Made by a program: the position numbers and the translations under genes. Positions 13,201-28,200 of a DNA stretch of 64,000 bases are shown piece by piece; the stretch's first letter is position 1; every line of letters begins with the position of its first letter. Below the pieces are notes generated by a model. The model was not told the DNA's origin. It saw only the letters and a program-made list of their open reading frames with translations, and ran no database searches. The stretch covers positions 9,570,432 through 9,634,431 of the forward strand of contig CAIIXF020000012.1 of the NCBI GenBank assembly GCA_903813345.2, in the 5' to 3' direction. The DNA is from Owenia fusiformis. Lineage: Eukaryota > Annelida > Polychaeta > Sabellida > Oweniidae.

Positions 13201-16200
13201 TTTATCACAATTGACCAATCAATGCCTAAAAACTTCTCACAATGTGATAACGGCAGAATATCCAGCACGAGAATAAATGTATTATCGCTATTTGGAGATA
13301 CCTCATCTGGTATTGTAGTAGCTCATTTAAAGATAATGAGGCATGACATGATCATTGATTATGATCCCTGTAGTTTGTATCAAGGTATAGCTCACACAAT
13401 GTCCAGGGGTCATTTAACAGAAACTTTGTGAAGTTAGGAATTCATCAAATCCATTGCTCTCTAACTGTGACATCACTATACCCATGGTTACAACAACTGA
13501 TTTAGGAATTCCAAACTTTACGAAGTTTCTGTAAATGGCCCTCTGGATATTTTCAATTGGGCACAATATATAACATTAAACATTAAGTTTTATTGCACTA
13601 CAGGTTTATTCACTTTACACAGAAAAATAATACAAGTTGTTCTAGCAGATCTTTGTCTAAAAGGTTTACAGTATAAAAAGTTACATTTGTAATATCCTCA
13701 AAAACAGGACAATTACAGAATATTTGAAGTTCCTTACACATGCATGTTATGATTCTTGTGCAATAGGATTAAATTATACAATACAATAATGTCATAGTTC
13801 AGTATAAAAGTTAGGTTCTACACTATTCTAATTTTCCTATATCATAATATATCTGATATGCAGTTTCTCAATTTTGAGGTCAATCGTGGAAAATGTTCAT
13901 GATGATAATGGCCTTTAATTCTATATAAATAAACAAGAGATAGAGGAACACTATGCTCTACAAACTAAGTGGTCATGGATAGTATCTCTGGCAAAGTATA
14001 GTAAAAATGTTCTGAAAATAAGAACATGAGATTGCGTAGAATGAAATTGCAGTTGGTAAATACTACTGAAATTGCACTTTTTATTAAGCACCAACCAAAC
14101 AATTCATTGAACATAAAAAATCCAGAGAAATGAGATTCTGTGTTACATGAATGAAATAAAAATAACTTTTGATATCTTTGTATGGTCACCATGATAGAAT
14201 AATGACTCAAACTATAGCAGTTTTATAATATTTAGCAATTCAACTCTTTCCGTAAGTTTTAACAAATATTATGACATATTTCTTCTCATGGAATAAAATA
14301 TAACTATACATTGTATGTATGCAACAAAAATGAATTTCTTTGAAAAGATGCATGATTACATATTGATGTCATGACATTTGCGATCAGAGTAACAAAGAAA
14401 ATATGTTTGTAAAAAGTACAAGGATTTTACATATACTTGTATGTACAATAGTTGCGATATGAGGTCAGTAGCATATAAAGTACAAAAAATATGGAGTTAA
14501 TATATAATAGACTGACATTATGTAAGTTAGCATACACCATACATACATTCGTTATCATAATACTGTACAACTGTAAATACATTTAGTAGTCATCAATTTT
14601 CCTTGAAGATTCATGTAGAATTCTAGAACATTCATGTAAAATGTAATTTACTCAGAATGCCAGGTAGCACTACCAATAATTCAACAACAAATTACAGATG
14701 TCATGTAGACTTTTCAACGACTTGAACACATTGAGCGTTATCAACATTTACAATAAGTTCTTACTGTAAAAGCCCAAACTTTGAAAGTGCCCTAATTTTC
14801 GCTATTTTTGCTAAAAATGCTAGACTGTGATTTTAAGGACACAGTGAAAATTTGATTTAACATTGAATTCATTTGGATACTTCTTCAAACAGTAATATCT
14901 AATGCTCATGAAACATTTCAGATTGACAAAATAGTGACAATTTTTGTCAGCGAAAATTTGGGCTTTTACTGTATTTGGTAATATTTGAAGGAAATCTTCA
15001 ATACAAAGACCAAACATTTGAACATTTTAGTTCTGCTTTTATAGTGATGTTCACAATTTCTAAAAATTAAATTCCATGTTGTTGGAGCAATAAAACATTA
15101 AATTAAGTTAGGGTGAGTGAAACCAGTAAAAGATTAAGAGAATACAAATGACGCCCAGGGTCAGGACCCAGAGATCACTGCCCCTCAGTTGGTTTTGTTA
15201 GGAACCTAAATAAAACTATTTTCCTTGTATCCAAGTTAATACTACTACAGAGAACTTATCCCAAGAGGAAAACAAGTCTACACATTCACATGTGTAAAAT
15301 AGTGCAGCTTAACATCCCTAATTAAGTCTTATTAACCAGAATTTCAACATATAGGACAGCATTCTGATATCACCCAAAGACAGGTAAAAATGTCTCAAAT
15401 CAGCTGAACAGTAGTTTCAATAATATAAAATGAAATTACATGAATGCCAATGAGTATAGCTAACATATACATGGAGTTAACTAAAATCAGATCTTTAAAA
15501 AAGATTTCTTCTTTGTAAAGGTTGTAAAATATGCAATATACAGGTATATTAGTTTATGCTGGAGATACAATATCATACAATTTATTTTGAATAGTCTTTA
15601 TCATCTAAGAATAAGAAAAAGGTAATATTGTACCAATTCATCAATCGTATATTCACATGTTATGTTTTAATTATGATGATGCAGAACAATTATTGTAGCT
15701 GCATTGATTTAATAAAAAACATATTTAGAAGAGAAAATGGCCCTGAGCTGTTATTATAGTAGTATATTATATACAAAATAAACCAGAAATGGTCCATCCA
15801 AATTTCCTGTTTCTAAATGTAAGTTCTTACTGCATACCAAATGCCTTGGCCATTTCTAAGAGTTGTTTTTAAAACTGAATAAACCGAATCAAATTTTTTT
15901 CAACAGGGTTGTATGCAATTTATATACACATCATTGTGTAATATTTAACACAATAAAAAGCCCATTGAAATCAATGTAAATCAAAATATGACTGATTACA
16001 CTTCAAGAAAGCAAAGATCATACAGCAATGTACATCTTAAGAATACTTCGACCACATCAAATGGTGCCAATGAAGTAGAAAATTATGCGTAGGCTATATG
16101 ACTATACTATCTCATTGAGATCAACATACATGCTAATTATCTATATAGAAGGCCACTTGTTAGAAAATTGCACTTTTGTGTCCTAAACTGCTAGATTTAT

Positions 16201-19200
16201 GGCAACATCAATATTATTTGAAAAACAATTGTAAATTTTGTATTTTTAATCAAAGTGATGTTAACGGCAAGATCAACATATATCCTGAATAATTTAAAAA
16301 CTCAATATATGATTTCAGGTACGTTCTCCTTCAATACAATCAGAGTTCCTCATAAAATGTCATCCTTCCAATGCATATAGATATCGTTAACTTAAATCAG
16401 ATCTTTTATATATATGACAAATTGGATTTTACTCAGTGTAAGTTGAATTGCACAAATCTATTATTAGGCAAGAACATTTAGTTTTGCACTTATCCCCTTG
16501 TTTCCAGAAATGCAACATTTTTAAAACATAAATGATAAAGCAGTTCCATCTAGACCCCTGTTCAGTTATTTACAGTAAAGATTACCATCCAAAAATATAA
16601 ATCTCCTAATTTATTCTACGATAGATTTAACTGAAATTTGAGAATGTATGTCATATCACGGCCTGATATTATGGTATGTAAAGCTCTTAATGCCTTTATA
16701 TATTGATCAGATCTCACAACCAAATTAAACATTTAACTGGGATATTACACCCAGTGCAATTGTCATCAATTCACATATTAAACTTGCTTGATATATACAT
16801 TTAATTAGTATATAAGCTTTTTACATTGGAGTTAAAAGTGTATCTTGTTTTGGATATATATTGGATACACAATGTCTTTTAAAACTCCCAATCCTCTTCT
16901 GTTTCTGCAGTCTGAATATTATTTTGGAGTTTCTCTATATTTTCTTCTCTGTTCACTTCATCCCAAATTATTTCATTGGTATCAAGTCGTTTTTGCATTT
17001 TTTCAATCAACGGATTTCCACCTTGGTTTGACTTGTTAGAAAACTCCATTCTTTCAATGCTCTGTTCATTGTCTGAATCTTCACAGTCACCATTAACCAT
17101 TGATCCACTGTTTACAGACTCAGGTGCTTTATCATCCTTGTTGTTGTTATGTGAATCTTGAATATTTGTAGTGAGTTGGTCACCGTGGTTACTCACTGTG
17201 TCATCATTGAGTAAAACCTCTTTTGTTGAGTCATTTTCATTGTTACTGTTAGCAGTATGTTCTGGAGGACTAGTAGATGTTGAATCAGGACTGTCAGTAG
17301 TATCAGTGATGCTTCTATCTAAGCTTAGCCCTTGAAAGACCCATTGTGGATGGGAACTCTTCCTTTTGTTGACACCTGTTGGTGGTTTTAAATCCACAGG
17401 GAGGTTCATTCCTTGTGGGGTTGATATGAGGGCATCTGGGGTATCATTATGTTTAACACGCAAATCAGTTGGTGTATCACTAATGGAGGAATTCTGGGAA
17501 AGTCGTCCACTGGGGACTGCCTCAAAAGTGGGGAACATCCACTGTGTAGGTTCCATGGGAAAGGAACGCTCACTAGTAACACTATCACTACAATTTGATT
17601 CATCATTAGATTCAACCTTCACACCATTGGTAATGTGAATCTGTTGCTTGGCTCTCATCCTGTGGTTATGAAACCAGTTTATGACTGTCTTGGGGGTAAC
17701 CCCTAACTGAGCAGCTAGGACCTCAATAGTGGTTTGGTTGGGATAAGGATCACTATTGTAAGCTTGACGTAGCGAGTCCTTCTGTTCCTCTGTAAAGAAA
17801 ACTCGCTGCTTTTTGTTGTTAGATGGGGAGAAATCAATGCTATCATCAGAGCTCCGCTTTCGACTTCTGTGGGCTGAAAGATATATGATAACACATTAAC
17901 CATAAAATGTATAGCATTTATGTTTGGAACATTACTCTTTTAAATTCTTTTACTTAAAAGTGATACTTCAAAACAAATTTAAATTGTGAAATAGTAAAGT
18001 TAAATATGAAGTTTTTCTTTTTCATTGTTGTTACAAACAGACACAGTGCTGCCAAATTATGGTTTATGACTTTCTGGCAATAATTTTGCAATTTCTCTAT
18101 TTAATGCCATTCCTCCTAACTCTCACTGTTTAATATATTTGTTTGGGATACTGGGGATGGGAACAGTTTTCTATCTGTTCTTTAGTCTTTATCCTTTGTG
18201 CTTGCATATTTTTTATGATCTATAAGCATTAGAGTTTACATACCTCTTAATTCTGTTTGGTACAGTCTGAGCCTGTCTATGTTGTGAGGGTCTGTTAACC
18301 ACATGTGCATCTTGATGAATGGCTCTCGGCCTTTCAAGCTCAACATGGGCCAAGGCTTCGGCTTTGACAGCAGCTCGCTGACTGAACCCTGGGACAGTCC
18401 TAATATAGCCTCGCCAAATAGTTTCTGACCAAGATTATGAAATTGTAGAACTTCGCGAACTTTGCTTGTGATAGCAAGTGTGTCTAGTTCAGCAGTCATT
18501 GCGGCAACTTCAAATACTGATGGTTTAAATGCTGGGTCAGAGCTGTCGCTGTTTGCAATGCTGGGTTGGCGCTCACGTTTAACTGGTTCAACGATAGAGG
18601 GAGTCGAAGGCTTGGATGATGATTTGTGATTTGATAAGTCTTGAGGTGAATCAGGATCTGAAAATATTGCAATGGAAAAGATTTGAGAAAAAGGTGTGGG
18701 GAAAACCCATGAAGTAACATATGTAGAAATATTAGAAAGGAGCAAGCTACTTTTATTTGAAATACATGGAAAATAATAATATTCATGTTAACATCATATG
18801 TATCATATCATTGTATAAGAATATTGTAATATTTTAGTAAATAATTAAAAATTATGAGCACTTGATATGAGTGAATATTTTGAATAAATGCAAAATTTTG
18901 AAAAAGCTGTCACGTAAATATCAAAAGCACTATACATTAAAAAATAAACATCATAATTCAGACTATTAAGTTTGAACCAAACCTGACAAATGGTATCAAC
19001 CAGACACAAATTGGAAAATTACTAAATTTAAACTTAATATTAAATTGTTGGCAAAACATATAAATATTAGTCTTACCTTGTGTTGGTGTTGGCAATGAGA
19101 ACGAATTATTTCTCATCAGCTTATCAGGGGAGATTTTGTACTGGTTTGACACAAGCTTTGGGATAGATTCCTGATCCTCCAAGAAAAGCTGCATACGGAT

Positions 19201-22200
19201 GAATGGCTCCCTGCCTTTCTGTGTAAGCATGTTCCAAGGTTTGGGCCTTGCTAGAAGGTCACTAACACTTCCTTGAGAGAGTCCAAGAATATTTTCTCCA
19301 AATAAACGTTGGCTGATAGAGAATTGACTAAGACAGTCTTTGATTCTTTTCACAACATCATCAGTGTTGAGATTCGTGTAGCGGTCAAATTGTTCCTGAC
19401 TTATAGGTGGCAGTACTGCTTTTAAAGGGCGTTGAAGAGGCACAGCATTTTGAGCTTTAGACATGAGAGAATTTGCGATGCTCTGCATTCGTTGTAGTGG
19501 AGAAACACCATCTGCGAATGATGTTGGAGGATACTGCGATGGATCAAAAGGGCTTGGTATGCCTCCCTGTGGCCGCACCAGAAAGAAAGCACTTCCAGCA
19601 TGCCGCAAAGCCTCCTCATGCTTAGCATAAATTGAACTTCCTGAAATGGGTGTACCATTTAATGGATTTGGGCTATTCGATGAATCTGGTTCAGATTTGA
19701 TTTTCAAACCATTCAAGAAGTCTTTATTAACACTGGATGAGCTCCCACTATGAGATAGATCATGGTGTCGGGCAAGACGAGCCAATTCTTGCTGATACAT
19801 AGTGAACTCTGCTATATTTCCAGCTTGTTGTGCAGCCCCTGCTAGTTTCATCAGTTCCTCTTCATATATCCTCTGTACAATTTGTTCAGAGATTTTACAC
19901 TCCGATTCCTGATTTTGCCTTATGGCAGCTTCCGTTCTAGAGCGTTCTCGATCTTTGCTGGATCTCCTATGTTCACTGGATGAGGCGGGGCTTGACTGTT
20001 GTGAATGGCCAGATATTTTTGCAAGCTCTCTCTGGTAGATATTGGATACCATTGCAGTTGTCACTTGACCCTGCAAACATACATTTGGATAATGTTTAAT
20101 CAATAATCATTGTTAATCATTGTACATGAGCTTACTTTTTATACATTTTACATGTTATCAATGGTGGTTAATCACAGAAGATTTATGCACAAATTATCCT
20201 TCTCTAAACTAATAAACAAAATATGTTGTCTCTGAATTTTCCCTTTCATTCAATATTTTGATTTTGAGACTCTATACATATTTATAAGTACTTGATTTTT
20301 CATTTGACAGCAAAAACAGCCCAAATAAACCAGATCAGAGTTCACAAAAATAATCAAAAAATAATTTCGACCTGTCAATTTTTATATGTCAAGTTTTGAG
20401 CAATGTCAATGAAAGATGGCGTGGTTGTTTGCATCACATGAGTCATTCACTTTTAATAGAATAGAAGCCCATACAGAACCAATGAGGGTTGGGCAGGAAA
20501 CATGGTCAAAGTACTTTAGTTCAAAGAAAAGACTTTAAAAATTTGCATTGAAATTTGCTACCTTTAAAAAAGATAAACGAGAAAGACAGCATCTCTACAG
20601 AGTAGCAAATCCCACCAAACAAAGAGTATTTGATCGAATCAATCATCATTGTGAACATATGTAACATTAAAGAAATAGGTTTCAGGAGTAGAGTAATATT
20701 GCCTATTTTTGTTGGCCATTTTGAATCATCTTTCTTAAGTAGAGTCCTATGTCCCTTAGGCATCAGCATATAAATATATAAGCACGAGTGCCAAAGGGAA
20801 AGGACCAAAAGTTGTAATGGAACTTAGCAAGAAAAAGCAAACTCTAAGTGCATAGCAGTCAAGAAAAACAAACCCCATATAGCCCAAAACAATGATCTTA
20901 CGTGAAAGGAAACAATGTCTAATACCCCCTTTCCCCCACCATTCAAGAACCAATATCAAAATCCAAGACCAGAAGACCAAGGGACATTTCATTCATACTG
21001 AAGTCATTACAATACATGTTGAAGAAAAAAAATTAAAATTGATAGCCAATATAAATGGACAGCCATTTTGAATATAGCGCCCATCTCAAAAAATCCACCT
21101 TTTACAAAATCCTCTGTCCTTATTGCATCACCATATTGAATTTGAACCAAACCTGTCAACTGGCATGTGAGCTATCACAGGTTTTTGAAAAAATAGTGGC
21201 CATTTTGAATTATGTGGCCATCTTTAAAATTCCTTCTTGAGCAACGTCTTATGGCATTGGCAAGTAAAATTTGAAGTGAATCTCTTAACAGGTAAACAAG
21301 TTATCAAATATTACATTTTTACCAAATATAGTGGCCATTTTGAATTCAGTAGCCATCCTTAAAATTCCTTCTCAATTTCATTTCATTCATACTGAAGTCA
21401 TTACAATACATGTTGAAGAAACAAGAAAATGCAGCAAACTCCTCGATTCGAGGTCTCCAAGTCAAAAAAATGCCTGACCCTCTCATATATCTGTTGATTA
21501 TCCTGTTTATAACTGATTCAAGAGCGTTGCACTGAACGAACCTATATGCCTATTTCTTATTTGTTTAGTTGTTGGTTGGGTAACATGTTTATGACGTCAC
21601 AAATGATGCGAAGAATCTTTAAACCAATCAGTGAAGTCTATATTAATTGTTTGTTTAGTTGTTGATGCGGCAATACGTGTCTGACGTCACAGGTGATTGC
21701 ATCATATTCCAGTCACGCCATTTTACGACATTGCATAATTTTAGCTGATTTTGGCTTCATTTCACTTTATTTGAAAGACTTTTAAAAATATAATAATGAG
21801 TCAGTATTTTTTCTTATAAATATTAATATTTGAATTTGAGGTCAAAGTCCGACAATTTGATCAACTGATTGAAATCACATTTTAAAGAGGTGAAGAAGTG
21901 AATAATTACAGGAGCAAACGTGATCAATGGTTCGAGGTCTCCCGCAAAGTAGTCGCTACGCTCCTACTTTGCGCTGCCTTCGGCAGAGGAGACCTCGAAA
22001 AAAAATTAGAAATTGATAGCCAATATAAATGGACAGCCATTTTGAATATAGCGCCCATCTCAAAAAATCCACCTTTTACAAAATCCTCTGTCCTTATTGC
22101 ATCACCATATTGAATTTGAGCCAAACCTGTCAACTGGCATGTGAACTATCACAGGTTTTTGAAAAAATAGTGGCCATTTTGAATTATGTGGCCATCTTTA

Positions 22201-25200
22201 AAATTCCTTCTTGAGCAACGTCTTATGGCATCGGCAAGTAAAATTTGAAGTGAATCTCTTAACAGGTAAACAAGTTATCAAATATTACATTTTTACCAAA
22301 TATAGTGGCCATTTTGAATTCAGTAGCCATCCTTAAAATTCCTTCTCCAACACAGTCCATTTTCCTGAGAAAATCAGCATATAAAATATGAATCTAATCC
22401 GTTGAATAGTATTTGAGCTATCAAAGATTACATTTTTACGAAAATGGTGGCAATTTTAAATGCAGCAGCCATCTTGAAAATTCATTATTGAGTCCTTTGT
22501 CCCGAGGGTATCAGCATTTAATATTTCAACCAAATCCATTGACATGATTGACTAGTATTTGAACTAAAGAATACAATTTTTTTTTGAAAAATGGCAGTCA
22601 TTTTGATATCAGTATATCTTTTTTCTTTATCTTTGTCTCGACAGAGAGTTTGATTATAACCCTAATATCCTTGGTTCATTATATAAAAAGATGAACACAG
22701 TTCATCCTGCTTAATAAGACAGAGTCTGTAATTCCGATCCTACAATATTTGAGAATTACAGCTATAACTCATTCAATAAAATGTATCAGCCTCACCTGCT
22801 CCTGTTGCTGTTTGCTTTGCATGGCTTGTCTGGCATCCAATAGGATCTCTTGAATCCTCACCTCAGTTTCATGGTCTTCGGTTTTGTTGTAATTAGACAC
22901 TATAGGAGTAGCACCTACAACAAATCCCATAATGCAATATGATATAAGCAGACGGATGAAGTTTTTCAAAATTATAACTGTGTGAAAATCCCATGATGCA
23001 ATAATACATAAACAGACGGATGAAGTTTTTCCAAATTATAACTCTGTAAAAATCCCATAATGCAATATGATATAAGTAGACGGATTAAGTTTTTCCAAAT
23101 TATAACTGTGTGAAAATCCCATGATGCAATATTACATAAACAGACCTGATCAAGTTTTCCAAAAGATAACAGTGTAAAATGAACTATTTCGGAACCTGCT
23201 ATTATGAACGCATACAGGAAGAGATACTCATAACATCATGTGAAATATGTGTTGCTGACAATCAATTAAGAATTAAGCCAGAATACAACCCACGATGGAT
23301 TGAAATCCAAAAACTATATTTTTTTCAAATTCTTTAACAGGTTTTTTTCCCCCTAAGACATCAGCCTGTAGAATTTGGAACACATTGCACTGGTACTTTA
23401 GTTCTCAAAAAGTATGAAATCAGGTAGTCATATTGAAAATCCGTTCCCGAGGGAAGGATCTATGCTCATATAAGGCATCAGCCTATAAAATTTGAACCAA
23501 ATGTGTATTTAACTGATACTCAATTCTGAACAAGGCATTTACATGCAAAATGTCACCACCTACAATTGGTTAGAGACAACGACTGCCGAATGCTGAACAC
23601 AAACTGCTGAACACTGTCCACAAAAAATGGAGGCTATAACAATAAGTAACCACATCTGGGGGTTACATACTGTACTCCTGGTAAATTTCGATGCTATAAA
23701 ATTTTGCGATTTTTCAAAATTGCAATTTCGCGGCTATTTAATTTCGCAGATTTGAGTTGATGACATTTCGCGGATTGCACAAGTTGAATTTTTTCTGATT
23801 ACCATGAATCAATGCATATCTGGTTAAGGCTCAGAATCAATCCTGAATCCTGTTCAGAATCCGAATAATGTTTGTATTTCCCACGTTTAGGGCATTTATT
23901 TGAATATTCTTGAATGGCTTTTTCAACTTCAATTTGTAGTATATCATTATCATCAACAGTTCTTGCCTTTGTTGGCCTAATAAGCCAATTCAAAATGTTA
24001 GACATTTTAGGCCTTTTTTGAAATATCGCCCAACAACACTGAACGAAACATTTTACACCGAACAAAACATATCAAAAGTCCCGGGTAAAAATCCCCGGGG
24101 ATTTAAGACAAATTTCACGACGATAAATGTTCGTGATTTTACTATATTCGCGAACAAAGCGAGATTAAATTGCAAGCGAACAATACCCGGAGTACAGTAA
24201 TAGAACCTCACAAGATAGGTTTCCTGTCAGTCTGACAACTCACCTTTTTTCGGAGATATGGCTTTAAGTTCATTAATATTGGCATCATCACATGACCACT
24301 GGTACATTTTACGATATGATTCTCTTCCCTTTTCTGTAAGTTTATCCCAATGTTTAGGTTTGGACAACAGCTCACTAACAGTGCCTTGGGATAATCCTAA
24401 TACATGCTTAGCGAACAATCGTTGCCCGATATTATGCGAGGATAAAATGTCTCTAATACGTAAAGCAACTTCGGATGTATCTAACATTGGGCCATTTGAG
24501 CAATCCAGGCTTTCCCTTTCTCGTGTTGATAATTTCCGCTGATTCAGAGCTGCTATTTCTGTCGGTGATAAATGTCCATTGCGTTCTCGGAAAAATTCAG
24601 AATCTGGGAGCACTCCATTAGTTCTAACTGGCTCTGTTTTGATTGGTGGAGATGGTTTCGATTCTGATGAGCTATCTGAGCGTGGTGTTCCCCCATTGGC
24701 CAATATAGCCTGCTGGTATGATGTCACAAGTTCTTGACCAATCATGGAGGCATACACTTCGGTGCTGCTCATTGGATCATTCGGGTTCGGCGCGGGACTC
24801 CCATCACCCCCTACAACAAGAAAGGTGTAGAGATATCCCATGATGCAACTTTAAAGCAATGCATGCTGGGTTAATTTTGCGCTTTTTGTCATTTTCCAAG
24901 AAACAAAACGTAAAAAGAAAGTTTACAACATCAATATCAGTAGATTTGAGTAGAAAATTGTGGATTTTCAGATTTTTCCTGTTTTCAATTTTTTTTGTCT
25001 GAGTCTCACACCTTTCTTGGGTAGTTGGGGTCACAAGAGTTATACAGTAAAAATCAAATAAAGTTCATAAAACACAAAAAGAAAACCTTAAATAACTAAA
25101 AATGGTGAAAAGCAGCTTAAAATGCTACAGTTCCTAAAAGGTGGTGCAGAATGGAGAATGGAAAAGGTTGTAACAAAAGGTTGAAGTAACAAAAGGTTGA

Positions 25201-28200
25201 ACTCTGCACCTCAGTGAGAAATGGCATTACTTTGTGTAACTATCATTTCTTGGAAAAGCGAAAAACCAAATACAATTTGATGTTTTCTAAATCAGATCTA
25301 TCAGTAAAATACAGTTAAACCAACAAATTCCAATTTTTCCAAATCTTGTCCAATTTTATAATTTATTGGTTTAACTACACATGATGTCTGATAAAAGCTG
25401 CTGTTATTAAAGAAAACATCAAACTGTCTGAAGTGTTAGTAAAGCTAAATTGTAGTTATATGTGATGTCATAATCGGCAGAGATAATTACCATAATTCTT
25501 TGCACATAACCAAATGTGATAGAATTGTCTGCTAATATGGCAGATCACAGAAAAGTGTTGTGGTAAAATATGGGTATGGTTATTGATAAATGATATACCA
25601 TGAAAAACCAGTATTTACCACAAAAACAGTATTTATGGTTAACATGGAATATCAGTTATTACCATGAAATACATGAAAATCACTGAAATATACACTTATT
25701 TATAACTACCACGGAATACCAGAAATAACCACGGCCGTTAATAATTGACATTGCAGTATATTTCTGGTATCTGGGCATCTGTTACTTTCATCTAAGTGTA
25801 TCTTTTGTTTGGTTTCTTGCTAATCATTTCTTGTAACACATGAAATACTAAAGTTTTCAGCATAAATATATAGGATACAGCCATTACAGGGTGACCCAAA
25901 AAACTGAACACACAAATCTTTGAGTAAAGGTCTAGGGTTCTGCACACACAATATAAGTGAAATACATGTCAATAAGTAAGTATCAAGTAATGTTTTTTTT
26001 ACTTGCATGAAATAAATTGAAAGTCATATAAAATATAACCATAAATGTAGACTACCAAATAATAAATTAAATAAATGAGAGATCAGACATTTAAACTCAA
26101 AGAAACTAAAGATCAGACATATGTTTGATATTAGCATTTTGTTTTATATGCAAATACAAATGTCTGATCTTAGAATAGTTTGATTAAAGGAAACCAGTTT
26201 GAAAATTGTACATTAGGATTACATTCTACCTGTATTCTATAATTTAAGAATACAAGGTCTAAGAGAGCAAAATTAGGAATAATACAAAATTATAGAAAAA
26301 TATGAGTAAAATGAAAATTGAAGAAACATCTGAGAAAATGAAGTATTCAAAAAGAAATTCCATCTCTTGTTTATTTTTAAAAAAAATATCACCAACTCAT
26401 TCTATTGTGAAGCGTAACAAACTCATGAAGTCAAATTCTTATAATTTCAGTTTTTACAAATTGATTCGATTCAAATGAAACATAAACCAACTCCTTCATT
26501 AAAAAGAGGAATTTCAAAATGCAAAATGTTGTTTTTTTCTTACCTGTGACTTCGCGATTGGCCAATTTAAGTTGGGTCGCCTCTGTCTGTAAGGCTTTGT
26601 TTTTCTCCAATAGCAGCATCTCCAGGGATTTTTTAATGGCCGCTGAATCTGGCGCAGCCTCTGAATTCTTACTGGGAAATTCAATTGATTTTAAAATGCT
26701 GAAATATAAAACATGAAATGATATAAATAAACATATCTGCTTAGTGAGGTGAAAATAATTCTACAGCCATCTTGAAAAATGGTGGCCTTTACTCGTTATT
26801 TTACGATTGCTGTAACTCGAAAAGTAGTGGAGTGATTCTACTGAATGGACTAGTTATGAAAAAATTCACACTTCCAGAAAATCTGTTTTATCAACAGGGT
26901 GGATGGGAGGTATAGTAAATGTTATAAAATAAAATTAGTAAGATTTATTTATTTTTCATTAAGTGGTAACTTTTTTAACATACTTCAATTCACGTTTAGT
27001 TTCTTCATAATCTTCCTGGCCCTTCATTCGCTCTTCAATGGTCTTCAATGCTTGAGTTTTCTGGGTAAGTTCCTCCTCTAAGTTGGCAATCTGGGTAGAT
27101 GTGGTCTCCCTTAGCTTGTTTAGTGAGCTCTGAAGTCGCTGAACATCATCAACAAGTTGACTGATCTATAAAATAAATAGAAATTTCATCATGGATGTAC
27201 ATAAACAAACGATATATGTGAAATAATGCAAGAGACAATGTTTTCAAGGAACTCCAGGTTTGTAGGTGTAGCATATATCCCAAAATGCACTATTATGGGA
27301 AGATTTCAAGTGGCGAAGGTTTTGCTATGGACAAACAGTATTCATGTCAGGTGTAACGTAAAACTAATCATCCAAGTTATTTTAATTCAATATTCAAAGG
27401 GCTTTCTAGAGTTGAATGCTCCCCTCTTTAAAAGGACCTCAGAGGTAATATATCTAAACCAAGGAAATAGCAAGATTAATATGTGACCTAGAGGCGAGAC
27501 TGTACAGACACAATTAACCAGGAGAAAAAGACTAAAGTGTCATCTTAATGGGATTTACAAACCTCTTTTTCTTTGGCAGCCAATTCAACTTCCAGACTTG
27601 AGCGTTTCAATATATCTATGGCTTGTTCCATGTCAGGAGCTTTTGACATCTGTTCTGCTTGATTGAGATTCTGTGTGGCAGATGACAGTTGTTGCCGTAG
27701 TTGCTCAACTTGTCTCTCAGATGCTGCTGCCCTCTATAACAAAATTAAATATCCCATAATGCAACATGCAAAGCAGACAGTTTCCATTCATTCATGGCAG
27801 ACAAACCTTATAATTTATGGTTGATTTAATAGGGAAGGGAGACTCAAAAAAATCACTAACAAAGTTTAAAAATGTATTTTATCAATCCACTTCTGCCCTC
27901 TATAGAACAAAACTATATCTCATTATCTAGTTTTCAAAGGAAATGATTTTGATTGTCAAATCATAACTGAATCCATCAATATGTTCAAATTACACTCAGA
28001 CATTTCAGATAGTGATGCTTCACTTTCTTTTTTCTCAAAGATAGAATTTGGTGGTTATACAAATATTGTATGTGGTGGTTCATAAAGGTGCTTTATAGTA
28101 CATGAGGTTATTGTATGTGGTGGTTCACAAAGGTTTTTCAGAGTAGGCTATAGAAATATGTGGTGGTTCACCAAGGTGTTTTAAGTTTACCTCATTTGCT

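Noticed and set aside
21055-22214. Two nearly identical 61-codon plus-strand frames
   Set aside because: Both lie in the duplicated 335 bp non-coding repeat; identity reflects the duplication.
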